The notes under the pieces are model-generated. The model was not told where the DNA came from, ran no database searches, and was given only the letters and a program-made list of their open reading frames with translations. Positions 1 through 6,576 of a stretch of 24,128 nt of DNA are shown here, one piece after another. Positions within the stretch are counted from its first letter, which is position 1; each line of letters begins with the position of its first letter. Made by a program: the position numbers and the translations under genes. Origin of the DNA: an uncultured Collinsella sp. (GTDB lineage Bacteria > Actinomycetota > Coriobacteriia > Coriobacteriales > Coriobacteriaceae); NCBI GenBank assembly GCA_900547025.1, contig UREZ01000023.1, forward strand, positions 1 to 24,128. The letters run 5' to 3'.

Positions 1-1015
1 CGGCGTGCCGGTCTTCCGCGGTGACGGCGAGCACCCGGTCGATATCGCCAAGGGAGCCATCCAGGAGGCCGTCGACCACCTGCGTGACGTGGTCATCGTC
101 GATACCGCCGGTCGTTTGCAGATCGACGAGCAGATGATGCAGGAGGCCGTGGACATCAAGAAGGCCGTCAAGCCCGATCAGGTGCTGATGGTCGTCGATG
201 CCATGACCGGCCAGGATATCGTCAACGTCGTCTCGACCTTCGCTGAGCGCACCGACTTTGACGGCGTGATCATCTCCAAGCTCGACGGCGACGCCCGTGG
301 CGGCGGCGCGCTTTCCGTGCGCCAGGTGACCGGCAAGCCTATCAAGTTCGTGAGCATGGGCGAGAAACCCGATTCGCTGGAGCCGTTCTATCCCGATCGT
401 ATGGCCAAGCGAATCTTGGGCATGGGCGATGTTGTCGGCATCATCGAGAAGGCCCAAGAGGCGGCTGACGCAGAGCAGCTCGAGGCCGCCGAGCGCATGC
501 TTCGCGAGGGCTTCACCATGAACGACATGCTCGACCAGATGAAGGCCGTCAAGAAGATGGGCGGCATGAAGGGCATTCTGGGCATGCTCCCCGGTGGCCA
601 GCGTGCGCTTAACCAGATGGGTGGCAACCTGGACGAAGGTATCTTCGATAAGAACGAGGCCATCATCATGTCGATGACCAAGGAGGAGCGCCTTCGCCCC
701 TCCATCATCAACGGCCAGCGCCGTGCCCGCATTGCCAAGGGCGCCGGCGTGACCCCCACCGAGGTCAATAGCCTTTTGAAGCAGTGGGGCGAGATGAACA
801 AGATGATGGGCCGCATGCGCACGATGGCCAATCAGGCACAGGCCGGCGGCAAGAAGGGCAAGAAGGGTAAGAAGGGCAAAAAGATGCGCATGCCCAATAT
901 TCCCGGCCTGGATGCCATGGGGCTGGGCGGCCTGGGCGGCCTGGGAACGGGCGGCCCCAAGTCCGATATGGACCTGCTGCGCCAGATGGAAGCGCAGATG
1001 CGTAATAAAAAGTAA
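1..1015 (+). CDS. ffh: Signal recognition particle protein Ffh (SRP54), 5' end cut off by window
   Basis: Ffh is the GTPase of the signal recognition particle; it binds 4.5S RNA and signal peptides and delivers ribosomes to FtsY at the membrane. The reading frame is open from base 2, leaving 337 residues; a full Ffh has about 450-500, so the first GTP-binding motifs are outside the window. Visible are the G3 motif DTAGR, the G4 motif (SKLDGDARGG), and a methionine-rich M domain with the conserved RNA-binding stretch INGQRRARIAKGAGV. The C-terminus is odd but credible: a Gly-Lys-Lys tandem repeat encoded by 9-bp units at 851-883, then a Gly/Met-rich tail ending MRNKK. It is followed by a strong hairpin at 1036-1075. 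Identity is very secure. Confidence 0.97.
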   Translation, partial: GVPVFRGDGEHPVDIAKGAIQEAVDHLRDVVIVDTAGRLQIDEQMMQEAVDIKKAVKPDQVLMVVDAMTGQDIVNVVSTFAERTDFDGVIISKLDGDARGGGALSVRQVTGKPIKFVSMGEKPDSLEPFYPDRMAKRILGMGDVVGIIEKAQEAADAEQLEAAERMLREGFTMNDMLDQMKAVKKMGGMKGILGMLPGGQRALNQMGGNLDEGIFDKNEAIIMSMTKEERLRPSIINGQRRARIAKGAGVTPTEVNSLLKQWGEMNKMMGRMRTMANQAQAGGKKGKKGKKGKKMRMPNIPGLDAMGLGGLGGLGTGGPKSDMDLLRQMEAQMRNKK

Positions 1016-1035
1016 CGATTGGTTGAGTCGTGTAT

Positions 1036-1075
1036 GGCGAAGGCCGCCCGGATAGTATTCCAGGCGGCCTTCGCC
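1036..1075 (+). terminator. Strong hairpin downstream of ffh
   Basis: A 13-bp perfect inverted repeat, GGCGAAGGCCGCC at 1036-1048 and its complement at 1063-1075, encloses a 14-nt loop. It starts 20 bases after the ffh stop. There is no clear T-run after it (gttcgttcg follows), so it may be a hairpin terminator with a poor U-tract or an mRNA 3'-end stabiliser. The stem is seen directly; the function is inferred. Confidence 0.6.
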
Positions 1076-1135
1076 GTTCGTTCGCAGGTTGTTGCGCACG
1101 TGGAAGCGTGCTGGCGCCAGGGCATTTGCCGCTAG

Positions 1136-1234
1136 TCAGCGCTTAATCTTTGTAAAAATCCAACGTACCAGTCTGAATGCGAGCACGACAATCGCAATCA
1201 GTATCGCAAGTATGACGATTTCGGGACCGCGCAT
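1136..1234 (-). CDS. 32-residue single-span membrane peptide
   Basis: A small open frame on the minus strand starts at ATG 1234-1232 and stops with TGA at 1138-1136, giving 32 residues. It begins MRGPEIVILAIL, carries one hydrophobic segment (about residues 6-20) and ends in a basic amphipathic stretch, RLVRWIFTKIKR. Its start lies 12 bases after the stop of the DUF5626-like gene, with GGTGG as a plausible ribosome binding site about five bases ahead, so the two are probably cotranscribed and perhaps translationally coupled. I do not recognise a family. The shape, one membrane helix plus a cationic tail, resembles small regulatory membrane peptides, type I toxin peptides or membrane-active peptides, but nothing in the sequence decides between them. 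It could also be a chance frame. Confidence 0.45.
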   Translation of the reverse strand: MRGPEIVILAILIAIVVLAFRLVRWIFTKIKR

Positions 1235-1246
1235 AAAGCCACCGCC

Positions 1247-1762
1247 CTAGTACGCATAAGTATGCAAGGTCGTTCCCTGCATTTCTGCACCCAAGAACAC
1301 ATTTCCCGTATACACACCTGGTATAGACACATTCACGCGCTGAAGCGCTCGTGTGCTATTCCAGGTAAAGGAGTCAGATGCCGTTCCCAGCGGGACAGAA
1401 TAATTCGAACCCCATGCGCTCGTTATCTTATGATTGCCGATCTTGATGTAGAACTCCTGAAATATAACCGAGTTATAGTAGACCCTCCATGTACCAGAGG
1501 CGTTTTGATAATAAGAATCCCATGCGTTACATGGCTCAACAGTCGGTATATATTCAATTCCAATTTTGCTTTCAGTTCCATTCGGCAAAACAACGGTATA
1601 TTCCTGACTGGCCCGATCTTTCAGTTGAAATGAAACACTCACGGGATATTCGCCATTGTCATTAGTCATGAAATCATCCGCAAACCCTATTGAGGGCGCA
1701 AATAGCGATAGGGTAGCCACCAACAGTAGTAGCGCAACACGTAAAGAAAGGCGCTTGTTCAT
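1247..1762 (-). CDS. Secreted DUF5626-like protein
   Basis: A 171-residue exported protein. I start it at ATG 1762-1760 because AGGAG sits eight bases upstream; a GTG nine bases earlier would overlap that site. Residues 1 to about 26 are a signal peptide: basic MNKRLSLR, a Leu/Val/Ala core, and a likely signal peptidase I site SIGFA|DD. There is no lipobox cysteine. The mature part is a beta-rich domain of about 145 residues with the pattern IGIEYIP... GTWRVYY... FYIKIGNHKITSAW, which I recognise from memory as resembling DUF5626 proteins of Firmicutes; the function of that family is unknown. The gene is AT-rich compared with its neighbours (48 of 120 bases G or C at 1501-1620, by hand count, against 40 of 60 at 241-300), which suggests acquisition from a lower-GC relative. 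Family call moderate, secreted nature strong. Confidence 0.8.
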   Translation of the reverse strand: MNKRLSLRVALLLLVATLSLFAPSIGFADDFMTNDNGEYPVSVSFQLKDRASQEYTVVLPNGTESKIGIEYIPTVEPCNAWDSYYQNASGTWRVYYNSVIFQEFYIKIGNHKITSAWGSNYSVPLGTASDSFTWNSTRALQRVNVSIPGVYTGNVFLGAEMQGTTLHTYAY

Positions 1763-1797
1763 AATGCTCACTCCTAGAAGAAATTCAGCTCCACCAG

Positions 1798-1854
1798 CTA
1801 GGCTCGTCTAAGACGCTTATTGCCGAATATGGTTCCAAATTTTGATAACATCAT
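1798..1854 (-). CDS. Possible 17-18-residue leader ORF
   Basis: On the minus strand a GGAGG at 1861-1857 is followed by two adjacent ATG codons (1854 and 1851) and a short frame, MMLSKFGTIFGNKRLRRA, ending at TAG 1800-1798. It lies 35 bases upstream of the DUF5626-like start. The peptide is basic with a short hydrophobic middle. The support is the well-placed ribosome binding site only, so this may be a leader peptide, a small secreted or signal peptide, a decayed gene start, or chance. Confidence 0.25.
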   Translation of the reverse strand: MMLSKFGTIFGNKRLRRA

Positions 1855-1883
1855 GAACCTCCGTATGTTTCTCTCAAGATAAC

Positions 1884-1889
1884 ATTTTA
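1884..1889 (-). promoter_or_regulatory. Possible -10 of the leftward islet genes
   Basis: On the minus strand this reads TAAAAT, five of six matches to TATAAT, in a very AT-rich stretch about 30 bases before the first start codon of the leftward genes. No good -35 is present; TTAAAG lies about 19 bases upstream. Weak call. Confidence 0.3.
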
Positions 1890-1950
1890 AAGTGCTCATA
1901 TGCAAGTACTTTAACTTCCCTATATGGGAGTCCACGGTTCACGGTCGGAT

Positions 1951-1988
1951 TCCCACATTCATCCGCTCGAGTACGGATGAATGTGGGA
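1951..1988. repeat. 15-bp perfect inverted repeat, 8-nt loop
   Basis: TCCCACATTCATCCG (1951-1965) is followed after ctcgagta by its exact complement (1974-1988). Neither side carries a T-run, so it is not a typical intrinsic terminator. It sits at the border between the AT-rich islet and the thyA promoter region, 129 bases before the thyA start. A third partial copy, CGGATGAA, lies at 1995-2002. It could be a binding site for a dimeric regulator, a REP/MITE-like element, or a transcript-stabilising hairpin. Confidence 0.85.
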
Positions 1989-2076
1989 GGTGTTCGGATG
2001 AAGTTGATATTCAAGGGTGCTGCCGCGCTTTGCGTGTGCCGGCCCAAGTGTCCCATCCGATGCCGCACGCCTGGTC

Positions 2077-2082
2077 TACAAT
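2077..2082 (+). promoter_or_regulatory. Candidate -10 of thyA
   Basis: TACAAT, five of six matches to TATAAT, lies 35 bases before the thyA start. No recognisable -35 is present at 16-18 bases upstream. Plausible on position; weak on sequence. Confidence 0.35.
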
Positions 2083-2116
2083 AAAAACCGCTTATAGACG
2101 ACTGACAGGAGGGTCA

Positions 2117-2965
2117 ATGAGCAAAGCTGATCAACAGTTTGTAACCATGTGCCGCGATATTCTGGACCATGGCACCACCACCGAGGGCCAAAAGGTCCGC
2201 CCGGTGTGGGAGGATGGCACCCCTGCCTATACCATTAAAAACTTTGGTGTCACGGCCCGCTACGACCTGCGTGAGGAGTTTCCGGCTCTTACCCTGCGTC
2301 GTACGGCCCTCAAATCTGCCATGGACGAGATCCTATGGATCTATCAGAAGAAGTCCAATAACGTGCATGACCTCAACAGCCATATCTGGGATGAGTGGGC
2401 CGACGAGACCGGTTCCATCGGCAAGGCCTACGGGTATCAGATTGGCCAGAAGAGCCATTATGCCGAGGGTGACTTTGACCAGATGGACCGCGTGCTGTAC
2501 GACCTTAAGAACACGCCGTACAGCCGCCGCATTATGACGAACACCTATGTGTTTAGCGATCTGTCCGAGATGCACCTGTATCCGTGCGCCTACAGCGTGA
2601 CGTATAACGTGACGCAGCGCCCGCAGGATGACAAACCGACGCTCAACATGATTCTCAACCAGCGTAGCCAGGACATTTTGGCCGCGAACAACTGGAATGT
2701 GTGCCAGTATGCCATTCTGCTGATGATGGTTGCGCAGTCGGTCGATATGATTCCCGGCGAGTTGCTGCACGTGATCGCCGATGCCCATATTTACGACCGT
2801 CATGTCGATATCGTCCGCGAGCTTATCGAGCGCCCGCAGTTTGCGGCTCCCAAGGTAACGCTCAACCCCGATGTGCATGATTTCTACGCGTTTACGACCG
2901 ATGATCTGATTGTTGAGGGCTATGAGCACGGCCCGCAGGTCAAGAACATCCCCATTGCGGTGTAG
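2117..2965 (+). CDS. thyA: Thymidylate synthase ThyA
   Basis: Makes dTMP from dUMP with methylene-tetrahydrofolate, giving dihydrofolate. I start at ATG 2117 because AGGAGG lies just ahead and the product begins MSKADQQFVTMC like the family; it has 282 residues, normal for ThyA. The active-site cysteine is in LYPCAYSVTYNV. Later landmarks are the dUMP-binding NQRSQDILAANNWNVCQYAIL region (here with RSQD) and HIYDRHVD. PCAY instead of the usual PCH, together with the overall sequence, makes it look more like the Bacillus phage phi3T/ThyA branch than the E. coli type; that comparison is from memory. The dihydrofolate reductase follows immediately, fitting the need to recycle the dihydrofolate made here. 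Function very secure. Confidence 0.96.
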   Translation: MSKADQQFVTMCRDILDHGTTTEGQKVRPVWEDGTPAYTIKNFGVTARYDLREEFPALTLRRTALKSAMDEILWIYQKKSNNVHDLNSHIWDEWADETGSIGKAYGYQIGQKSHYAEGDFDQMDRVLYDLKNTPYSRRIMTNTYVFSDLSEMHLYPCAYSVTYNVTQRPQDDKPTLNMILNQRSQDILAANNWNVCQYAILLMMVAQSVDMIPGELLHVIADAHIYDRHVDIVRELIERPQFAAPKVTLNPDVHDFYAFTTDDLIVEGYEHGPQVKNIPIAV

Positions 2966-2974
2966 GTGACGCGC

Positions 2975-3493
2975 ATGACGTGTAAGCTTTCTGCCATTGT
3001 CGCTGTGTGCGATGACTGGGGCATTGGCTGCGAGGGTGACATGGTCGTGTCCAATCGCTCCGATATGCGCCATTTTGTAGCGTGCACCAAAGGTTGCCCG
3101 GTCATTATGGGACGCAAGACACTTCTGAGTTTTCCCGGCGGACGACCGCTCAAGAATCGCCGCAATATCGTGCTCACCCGCGACGAGAGCTTTGCTGCCG
3201 AGGGTGTCGACGTGGTGCATAGCGTCGACGAGGCCTTGGCCGCCGTGGCCGATGAGCCCATTGCGTGGGTGATTGGCGGCGGCGAGGTGTATCGACAGTT
3301 CTTGCCGTATTGCGTCGAGGCCGAGGTTACGCATGACCATTGCGTGCATGACGTGGATACGTACTTTCCCGATCTGGATGCCGATCCCGCGTGGGAGATT
3401 GCGAGGCGTGGCGGTGTTGCCACGATTGCCGCGGGCGAGGGTGACGAGGGTCTCGATTATGAGTTCGTGACGTATCGTCGCGTTGAGGCGTAA
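2975..3493 (+). CDS. folA: Dihydrofolate reductase
   Basis: Reduces dihydrofolate to tetrahydrofolate with NADPH, completing the cycle opened by ThyA next door. I choose ATG 2975, with AGGTGA five bases upstream inside the end of thyA; a GTG at 2966 is also in frame but has no comparable site. The product has 172 residues, usual for FolA. Family landmarks are the N-terminal LSAIVAVCDDWGIGC (substrate and Met20-loop region), PVIMGRKTLLSFPG (NADPH binding), NIVLTRD, and WVIGGGEVYRQFLPY (the glycine pair of the cofactor site). One change is visible: the Met20-loop WGIGCEGDMVV has Cys where many enzymes have Asn or Lys. The 9-base spacing indicates one transcript with thyA. Confidence 0.95.
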   Translation: MTCKLSAIVAVCDDWGIGCEGDMVVSNRSDMRHFVACTKGCPVIMGRKTLLSFPGGRPLKNRRNIVLTRDESFAAEGVDVVHSVDEALAAVADEPIAWVIGGGEVYRQFLPYCVEAEVTHDHCVHDVDTYFPDLDADPAWEIARRGGVATIAAGEGDEGLDYEFVTYRRVEA

Positions 3494-3523
3494 ACCCGAT
3501 TATCCCTTCGGTATTATCGGGTT
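3493..3523 (+). terminator. Weak hairpin after the dihydrofolate reductase gene
   Basis: AACCCGAT (3493-3500) and ATCGGGTT (3516-3523) form an 8-bp stem around a 15-base loop. The left arm begins at the last base of the stop codon. No T-run follows, so it may only reduce read-through or may be a 3'-end structure. Confidence 0.35.
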
Positions 3524-3602
3524 GAAATGAGTGGCGGGGCAGCGCATGGCGTTGCCCCGATATTTGTATAGGTGCTGTAAAGAAGGGTGCGGGCTGGCTG
3601 CT

Positions 3603-4517
3603 ATGACTGATGCCGTTGAGGTGCTGCGAATCGATTCGCTCGAGGACGAGCGGCTCGATGCCTACGTGCGACTGACCGAGCGTGAGCTTCGCTGCGTGCT
3701 GGAGCCGCAGAAGGGCATTTTTATCGCCGAGAGTGCCAAGGTCATCGAGCGTGCAGTGCGCGCCGGATACGAGCCGGTGAGCTTTCTTTTGGGCGAACGC
3801 TGGCTCGACCAGATGATGCCGCTGTTTGAGCGCCTGGTTGTGCGCGAAGGTGCGGGCCCGGTTCCCGTGTTCGTGGCCTCGATGGAGCTTATGGAGCAGC
3901 TGACGGGCTTTAACGTGACGCGCGGTGCGCTCGCGGCGTTCCGTCGCCCGCGTCAGATTCCGGTTGATGAGTTCTTGGGCGGCGTCGTCGAGGCGGCGGG
4001 GGAGCGCCCGGTGCGCGTGTGCGTGCTCGAGGGTATTGTCGACCACACCAACGTCGGCGCGATTTTCCGCTCGGCGGCTGCGCTGAACGTCGATGGCATT
4101 TTGGTGAGCCCTACGTGCTGCGATCCGCTGTACCGTCGCTCGGCCCGCGTGAGCATGGGCACGGTGTTCCAGGTGCCCTGGACACGCATTGGCAGCGAGG
4201 CGCGCGTATGGCCGCATGATGGGCTGGCGGCGCTGCACGATGCCGGCTTTTCGTGTGCCGCGATGGCGTTGACGGATGATTCGGTGTCGTTGGACGATCC
4301 CGCGCTGCAGGAGATTGACCGCCTGGCAATCTTTATGGGCACCGAGGGTGCCGGCCTGGGCGCCAAGACCATCTCGGGCTGTGACCGAGCCGTGCGCATT
4401 CCGATGGCGCACGGGGTCGATTCGCTTAACGTGGCCGCGGCAAGTGCTGTCGCCTTTTGGCAGCTGTGCCCGCATGTGAGCAACGAGTACCACTACCAGC
4501 CGGGTTTGTATCACTAG
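3603..4517 (+). CDS. TrmH/SpoU-family (SPOUT) RNA methyltransferase
   Basis: Predicted S-adenosylmethionine-dependent 2'-O-ribose methyltransferase acting on rRNA or tRNA; the target cannot be told from sequence. I start at ATG 3603, giving 304 residues; an in-frame GTG at 3531 would add 24 residues unlike the family. The first third is a substrate-binding domain (FIAESAKVIERAVRAG is the family pattern). The last part has the three SPOUT motifs in order: NVGAIFRSAAAL (motif 1), IFMGTEGAGLG (motif 2) and IPMAHGVDSLNVAAASAVAF (motif 3, trefoil knot). The ribosome binding site is poor: AGAAGGG lies about 15 bases ahead, so the start is less sure than the identity. It follows the dihydrofolate reductase gene in the same direction with 109 bases between. 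Confidence 0.92.
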   Translation: MTDAVEVLRIDSLEDERLDAYVRLTERELRCVLEPQKGIFIAESAKVIERAVRAGYEPVSFLLGERWLDQMMPLFERLVVREGAGPVPVFVASMELMEQLTGFNVTRGALAAFRRPRQIPVDEFLGGVVEAAGERPVRVCVLEGIVDHTNVGAIFRSAAALNVDGILVSPTCCDPLYRRSARVSMGTVFQVPWTRIGSEARVWPHDGLAALHDAGFSCAAMALTDDSVSLDDPALQEIDRLAIFMGTEGAGLGAKTISGCDRAVRIPMAHGVDSLNVAAASAVAFWQLCPHVSNEYHYQPGLYH

Positions 4518-4574
4518 GCAGATATTTCGCACCGGGCTCTGGTTTGTGGCGTTTCGGCCGATATCGGTCGGTGC

Positions 4575-4580
4575 TAAGCT
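4575..4580 (+). promoter_or_regulatory. Possible extended -10 of the MATE gene
   Basis: TGC followed by TAAGCT fits an extended -10 pattern 62 bases before the gene start; a weak TTTCGG lies 17 bases upstream. An alternative is TTGGTC (4591-4596), 18 bases, TATGAC (4615-4620). I cannot choose between them. Confidence 0.25.
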
Positions 4581-4641
4581 GGCATTGGCTTTGGTCTTAA
4601 ATTTCCGTTTGTTGTATGACGTACGCTAGTGGGGAGGGCGT

Positions 4642-5991
4642 GTGGCTAAGAAATCTACGGCTATCGATGTAACCCAGGGTGTCATTTGGCAGCAGCTGCT
4701 GTCGCTGTGCGTTCCCATCTTTTTTAGTTCGTTCTTTCAGCAGGCATACACGCTTATCGGTACCTATATTGTCGGTCAGTTTGGCGGCAAGCTCGCGCTG
4801 GGTGGCATTCAGGCCACGATGGTGCTTACAGAGCTCTGCATCGGCTTTTGTGTCGGCGTCGGTGCCGGCTGCGCGGTCATTACGGGCCAGTTTTTTGGCC
4901 AGCACGATGACGAGCGCCTGAGCCGATCGGTCCATACGGCCATGACGCTCGCGCTGGTGGGCGGTATCGTTTTCTCGATTCTTGGCATAGTGTTCGTTGA
5001 GCCCATGCTGGTGCTTATGAACACGCCGCATGAACTATTGGCCGAGGGCGTGGCCTATGCCCGTTGCTATTTTGCCGCGATGGTTGCGGCGCTGCTGCTC
5101 AATATGGGAACGGCATTGCTGCGCGCCGTGGGCGACACGCGCGGGCCTGCTGTGATCATCGCTTCCGGCTGCCTTGTTAATGCGGTGCTGGATGTCATCT
5201 TCGTTGCCGTGCTGCATATGGAGGCTCTGGGCTGCGGCATCGCGGTGGCGCTGACCATTTGCTCCAACGCCACGATGATCGTGATTCGTATGATGCACGC
5301 ACCGGGTGCGTGGCGGCTTTCACTGTCCAAACTTGGCATTGATCCTGACATTTGTAAGAGCATGATCTCGTGTGGTCTGCCGCTTGGCTTTCAGTCTGCT
5401 GCGTATTCGATTTCCAACGTTTTGATTCAGGTGTCGGTCAACTCGTTTGGTGCCGATGTCACCACGGCTTGGGGTCTTTCGGGCCGCTTGGATGGCATTG
5501 TCTGGATGGTTACCGAGGCGCTTGGCGTTTCGATCACCACGTTCTCGGCACAGAACTTTGGCGCGCGCAACTACGAGCGCATGCGCAAGGGCTACCATAC
5601 GTCACTCGTGCTGTCGTTTATGCTCATTGGTTGCCTGTCTGCCGTGCTGCTTGTGTTCTCGGGTCCGTTGTCGCGTCTGTTTGTCGACGATGCTTCGATC
5701 TCGGCGTACACCACGACGATTCTTCATTTTATCGCGCCGTTCTACGCGATTTTCTCGATTATCGAGAACGCGTCGGGATCCATTCGCGGCGCCGGCGTGA
5801 GCTTGCAGCCGATGCTGCTCACGATTTTTGGCACCGTCGTGCTCAGGGTTATCTGGGTGTTTGCGATTATGCCGTTCGATCCGTCGCTTGAGCACCTGCT
5901 GCTGGTCTACCCCGTAACCTGGCTCATCACCGCCACGATGTTCACCATCTACCACCACAGCGGCAACTGGCTCGGCCGCGCCACTGCCTAG
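4642..5991 (+). CDS. MATE-family multidrug/cation antiporter
   Basis: A 449-residue inner-membrane protein of the multidrug and toxic compound extrusion family, which exports organic cations or other small molecules using a Na+ or H+ gradient. The start is GTG 4642, with GGGGAGGG seven to ten bases ahead. The length and about twelve hydrophobic segments in two similar halves match the family. Typical stretches are LLSLCVPIFFSSFFQQAYTL near the N-terminus, LLRAVGDTRGPAVIIASG after helix 4, and the second-half equivalents SAQNFGARNYERMRKGY and NASGSIRGAGVSLQPML. Substrate is unknown. It looks monocistronic and ends against the leftward cobO-type gene, with its stop codon inside the shared hairpin. 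Confidence 0.95.
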   Translation: MAKKSTAIDVTQGVIWQQLLSLCVPIFFSSFFQQAYTLIGTYIVGQFGGKLALGGIQATMVLTELCIGFCVGVGAGCAVITGQFFGQHDDERLSRSVHTAMTLALVGGIVFSILGIVFVEPMLVLMNTPHELLAEGVAYARCYFAAMVAALLLNMGTALLRAVGDTRGPAVIIASGCLVNAVLDVIFVAVLHMEALGCGIAVALTICSNATMIVIRMMHAPGAWRLSLSKLGIDPDICKSMISCGLPLGFQSAAYSISNVLIQVSVNSFGADVTTAWGLSGRLDGIVWMVTEALGVSITTFSAQNFGARNYERMRKGYHTSLVLSFMLIGCLSAVLLVFSGPLSRLFVDDASISAYTTTILHFIAPFYAIFSIIENASGSIRGAGVSLQPMLLTIFGTVVLRVIWVFAIMPFDPSLEHLLLVYPVTWLITATMFTIYHHSGNWLGRATA

Positions 5992-6017
5992 CCATTGGGG
6001 ACGTCCGCAATGGCTAG
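5988..6017. terminator. Convergent hairpin holding both stop codons
   Basis: CTAGCCATTG (5988-5997) and CAATGGCTAG (6008-6017) form a perfect 10-bp stem with loop gggacgtccg. The MATE stop TAG (5989-5991) lies in the left arm and the leftward adenosyltransferase stop (6014-6016, CTA on the plus strand) in the right arm. No T-run on either side. Placement between convergent genes points to a bidirectional terminator or stabiliser. Confidence 0.7.
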
Positions 6018-6499
6018 TATTCGATGCCTTGGCGGGCTAGGAGGCCTTCGTCGAAGTAGTGTTTGACGGGGCGCATTTCGGTTACTAGGTCTGCAAGGTC
6101 GGCGAGGGGCAGCAAGCCACGGCCGGTGAACACGAGCTCCGTGGTGGTTGGTTTCATCGCGATCAACGCTTCGACATCTTCGCGCGTCACAAAGCCCCGT
6201 CGCATGGCTTCTCCCAGCTCATCCAAGATCAGCACGTCGACCTGGCTAATCTGCTCGCGCGCCAGCTCCATGATCTGTGCGGCACAGGCTTCGGGCGTGT
6301 CGCGGTCGGCTTGTACGATGCGTAGCCCCAATCGAGGTGCTGCGTCATGTTCGGCACAGTGCAGCTTCTTGGCAAACTGAAGCATGAGCACGTTAAGTCC
6401 ATAGCCCGTGGCGCGCAGCGCGAGGCCCAGCGCAGCCGTCGTCTTGCCCTTGCCGTCGCCCGTATAGATTTGAACCTTGCCGACTTCCAGTGATGCCAT
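6014..6499 (-). CDS. cobO: Corrinoid (cob(I)alamin) adenosyltransferase, CobO/BtuR type
   Basis: Transfers the adenosyl group of ATP to reduced corrinoid, making adenosylcobalamin; cytoplasmic. The product has 161 residues. Residues 14-21 are the P-loop GDGKGKTT, followed by AALGLALRATGYGLNVLMLQF. Further family marks are VDVLILDELGEAMRRG (Walker B region), TTELVFTGRG, ADLVTEMRPVKHYFDEG and the usual C-terminus with GIEY. An AAAGGA site lies eight bases ahead of the start. No other cobalamin gene is in the window, so it probably serves salvage of exogenous cobamides. It is divergent from ftsH with 77 bases between their starts. Slightly shorter than E. coli BtuR (196), mainly at the N-terminus. 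Confidence 0.93.
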   Translation of the reverse strand: MASLEVGKVQIYTGDGKGKTTAALGLALRATGYGLNVLMLQFAKKLHCAEHDAAPRLGLRIVQADRDTPEACAAQIMELAREQISQVDVLILDELGEAMRRGFVTREDVEALIAMKPTTTELVFTGRGLLPLADLADLVTEMRPVKHYFDEGLLARQGIEY

Positions 6500-6576
6500 C
6501 TCTGTCCTTTCGTGCCCGGCGTCGGTTTATCGCCGTCTGGGTTGGGTATTCTAGAAAGCATTATCAACCCCAGTAG

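Larger units (their letters stand above)
1772..2116. other. Intergenic stretch between the islet genes and thyA
   Basis: About 345 bases without a secure gene. From left to right it holds the possible leader ORF (1798-1854), a candidate leftward -10 (1884-1889), an AT-rich part, a short imperfect palindrome TCCCTATATGGGA (1918-1930), the 15-bp inverted repeat (1951-1988), a second copy of CGGATGAA (1995-2002), and a candidate thyA -10 (2077-2082). The thyA frame is open upstream as far as 1892, but that extension has no ribosome binding site and no thymidylate synthase sequence. Confidence 0.7.

Noticed and set aside
1262..1633. A 123-codon plus-strand frame in the AT-rich islet
   Set aside because: Opposite the secreted protein gene, which has a signal peptide and a good binding site; the plus frame has neither.
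1100..2010. Prophage or insertion sequence as origin of the AT-rich islet
   Set aside because: No transposase, integrase, terminal repeats flanking the whole stretch, or target-site duplication could be seen. Only the compositional difference is supported.
1892..2116. N-terminal extension of ThyA
   Set aside because: It runs through the inverted repeat and promoter region, lacks a ribosome binding site and adds residues unknown in ThyA. The start at 2117 has AGGAGG.
2333..3349. A 338-codon minus-strand frame over thyA and the dihydrofolate reductase gene
   Set aside because: Both plus-strand genes are certain; the frame is His/Ala-rich shadow sequence.
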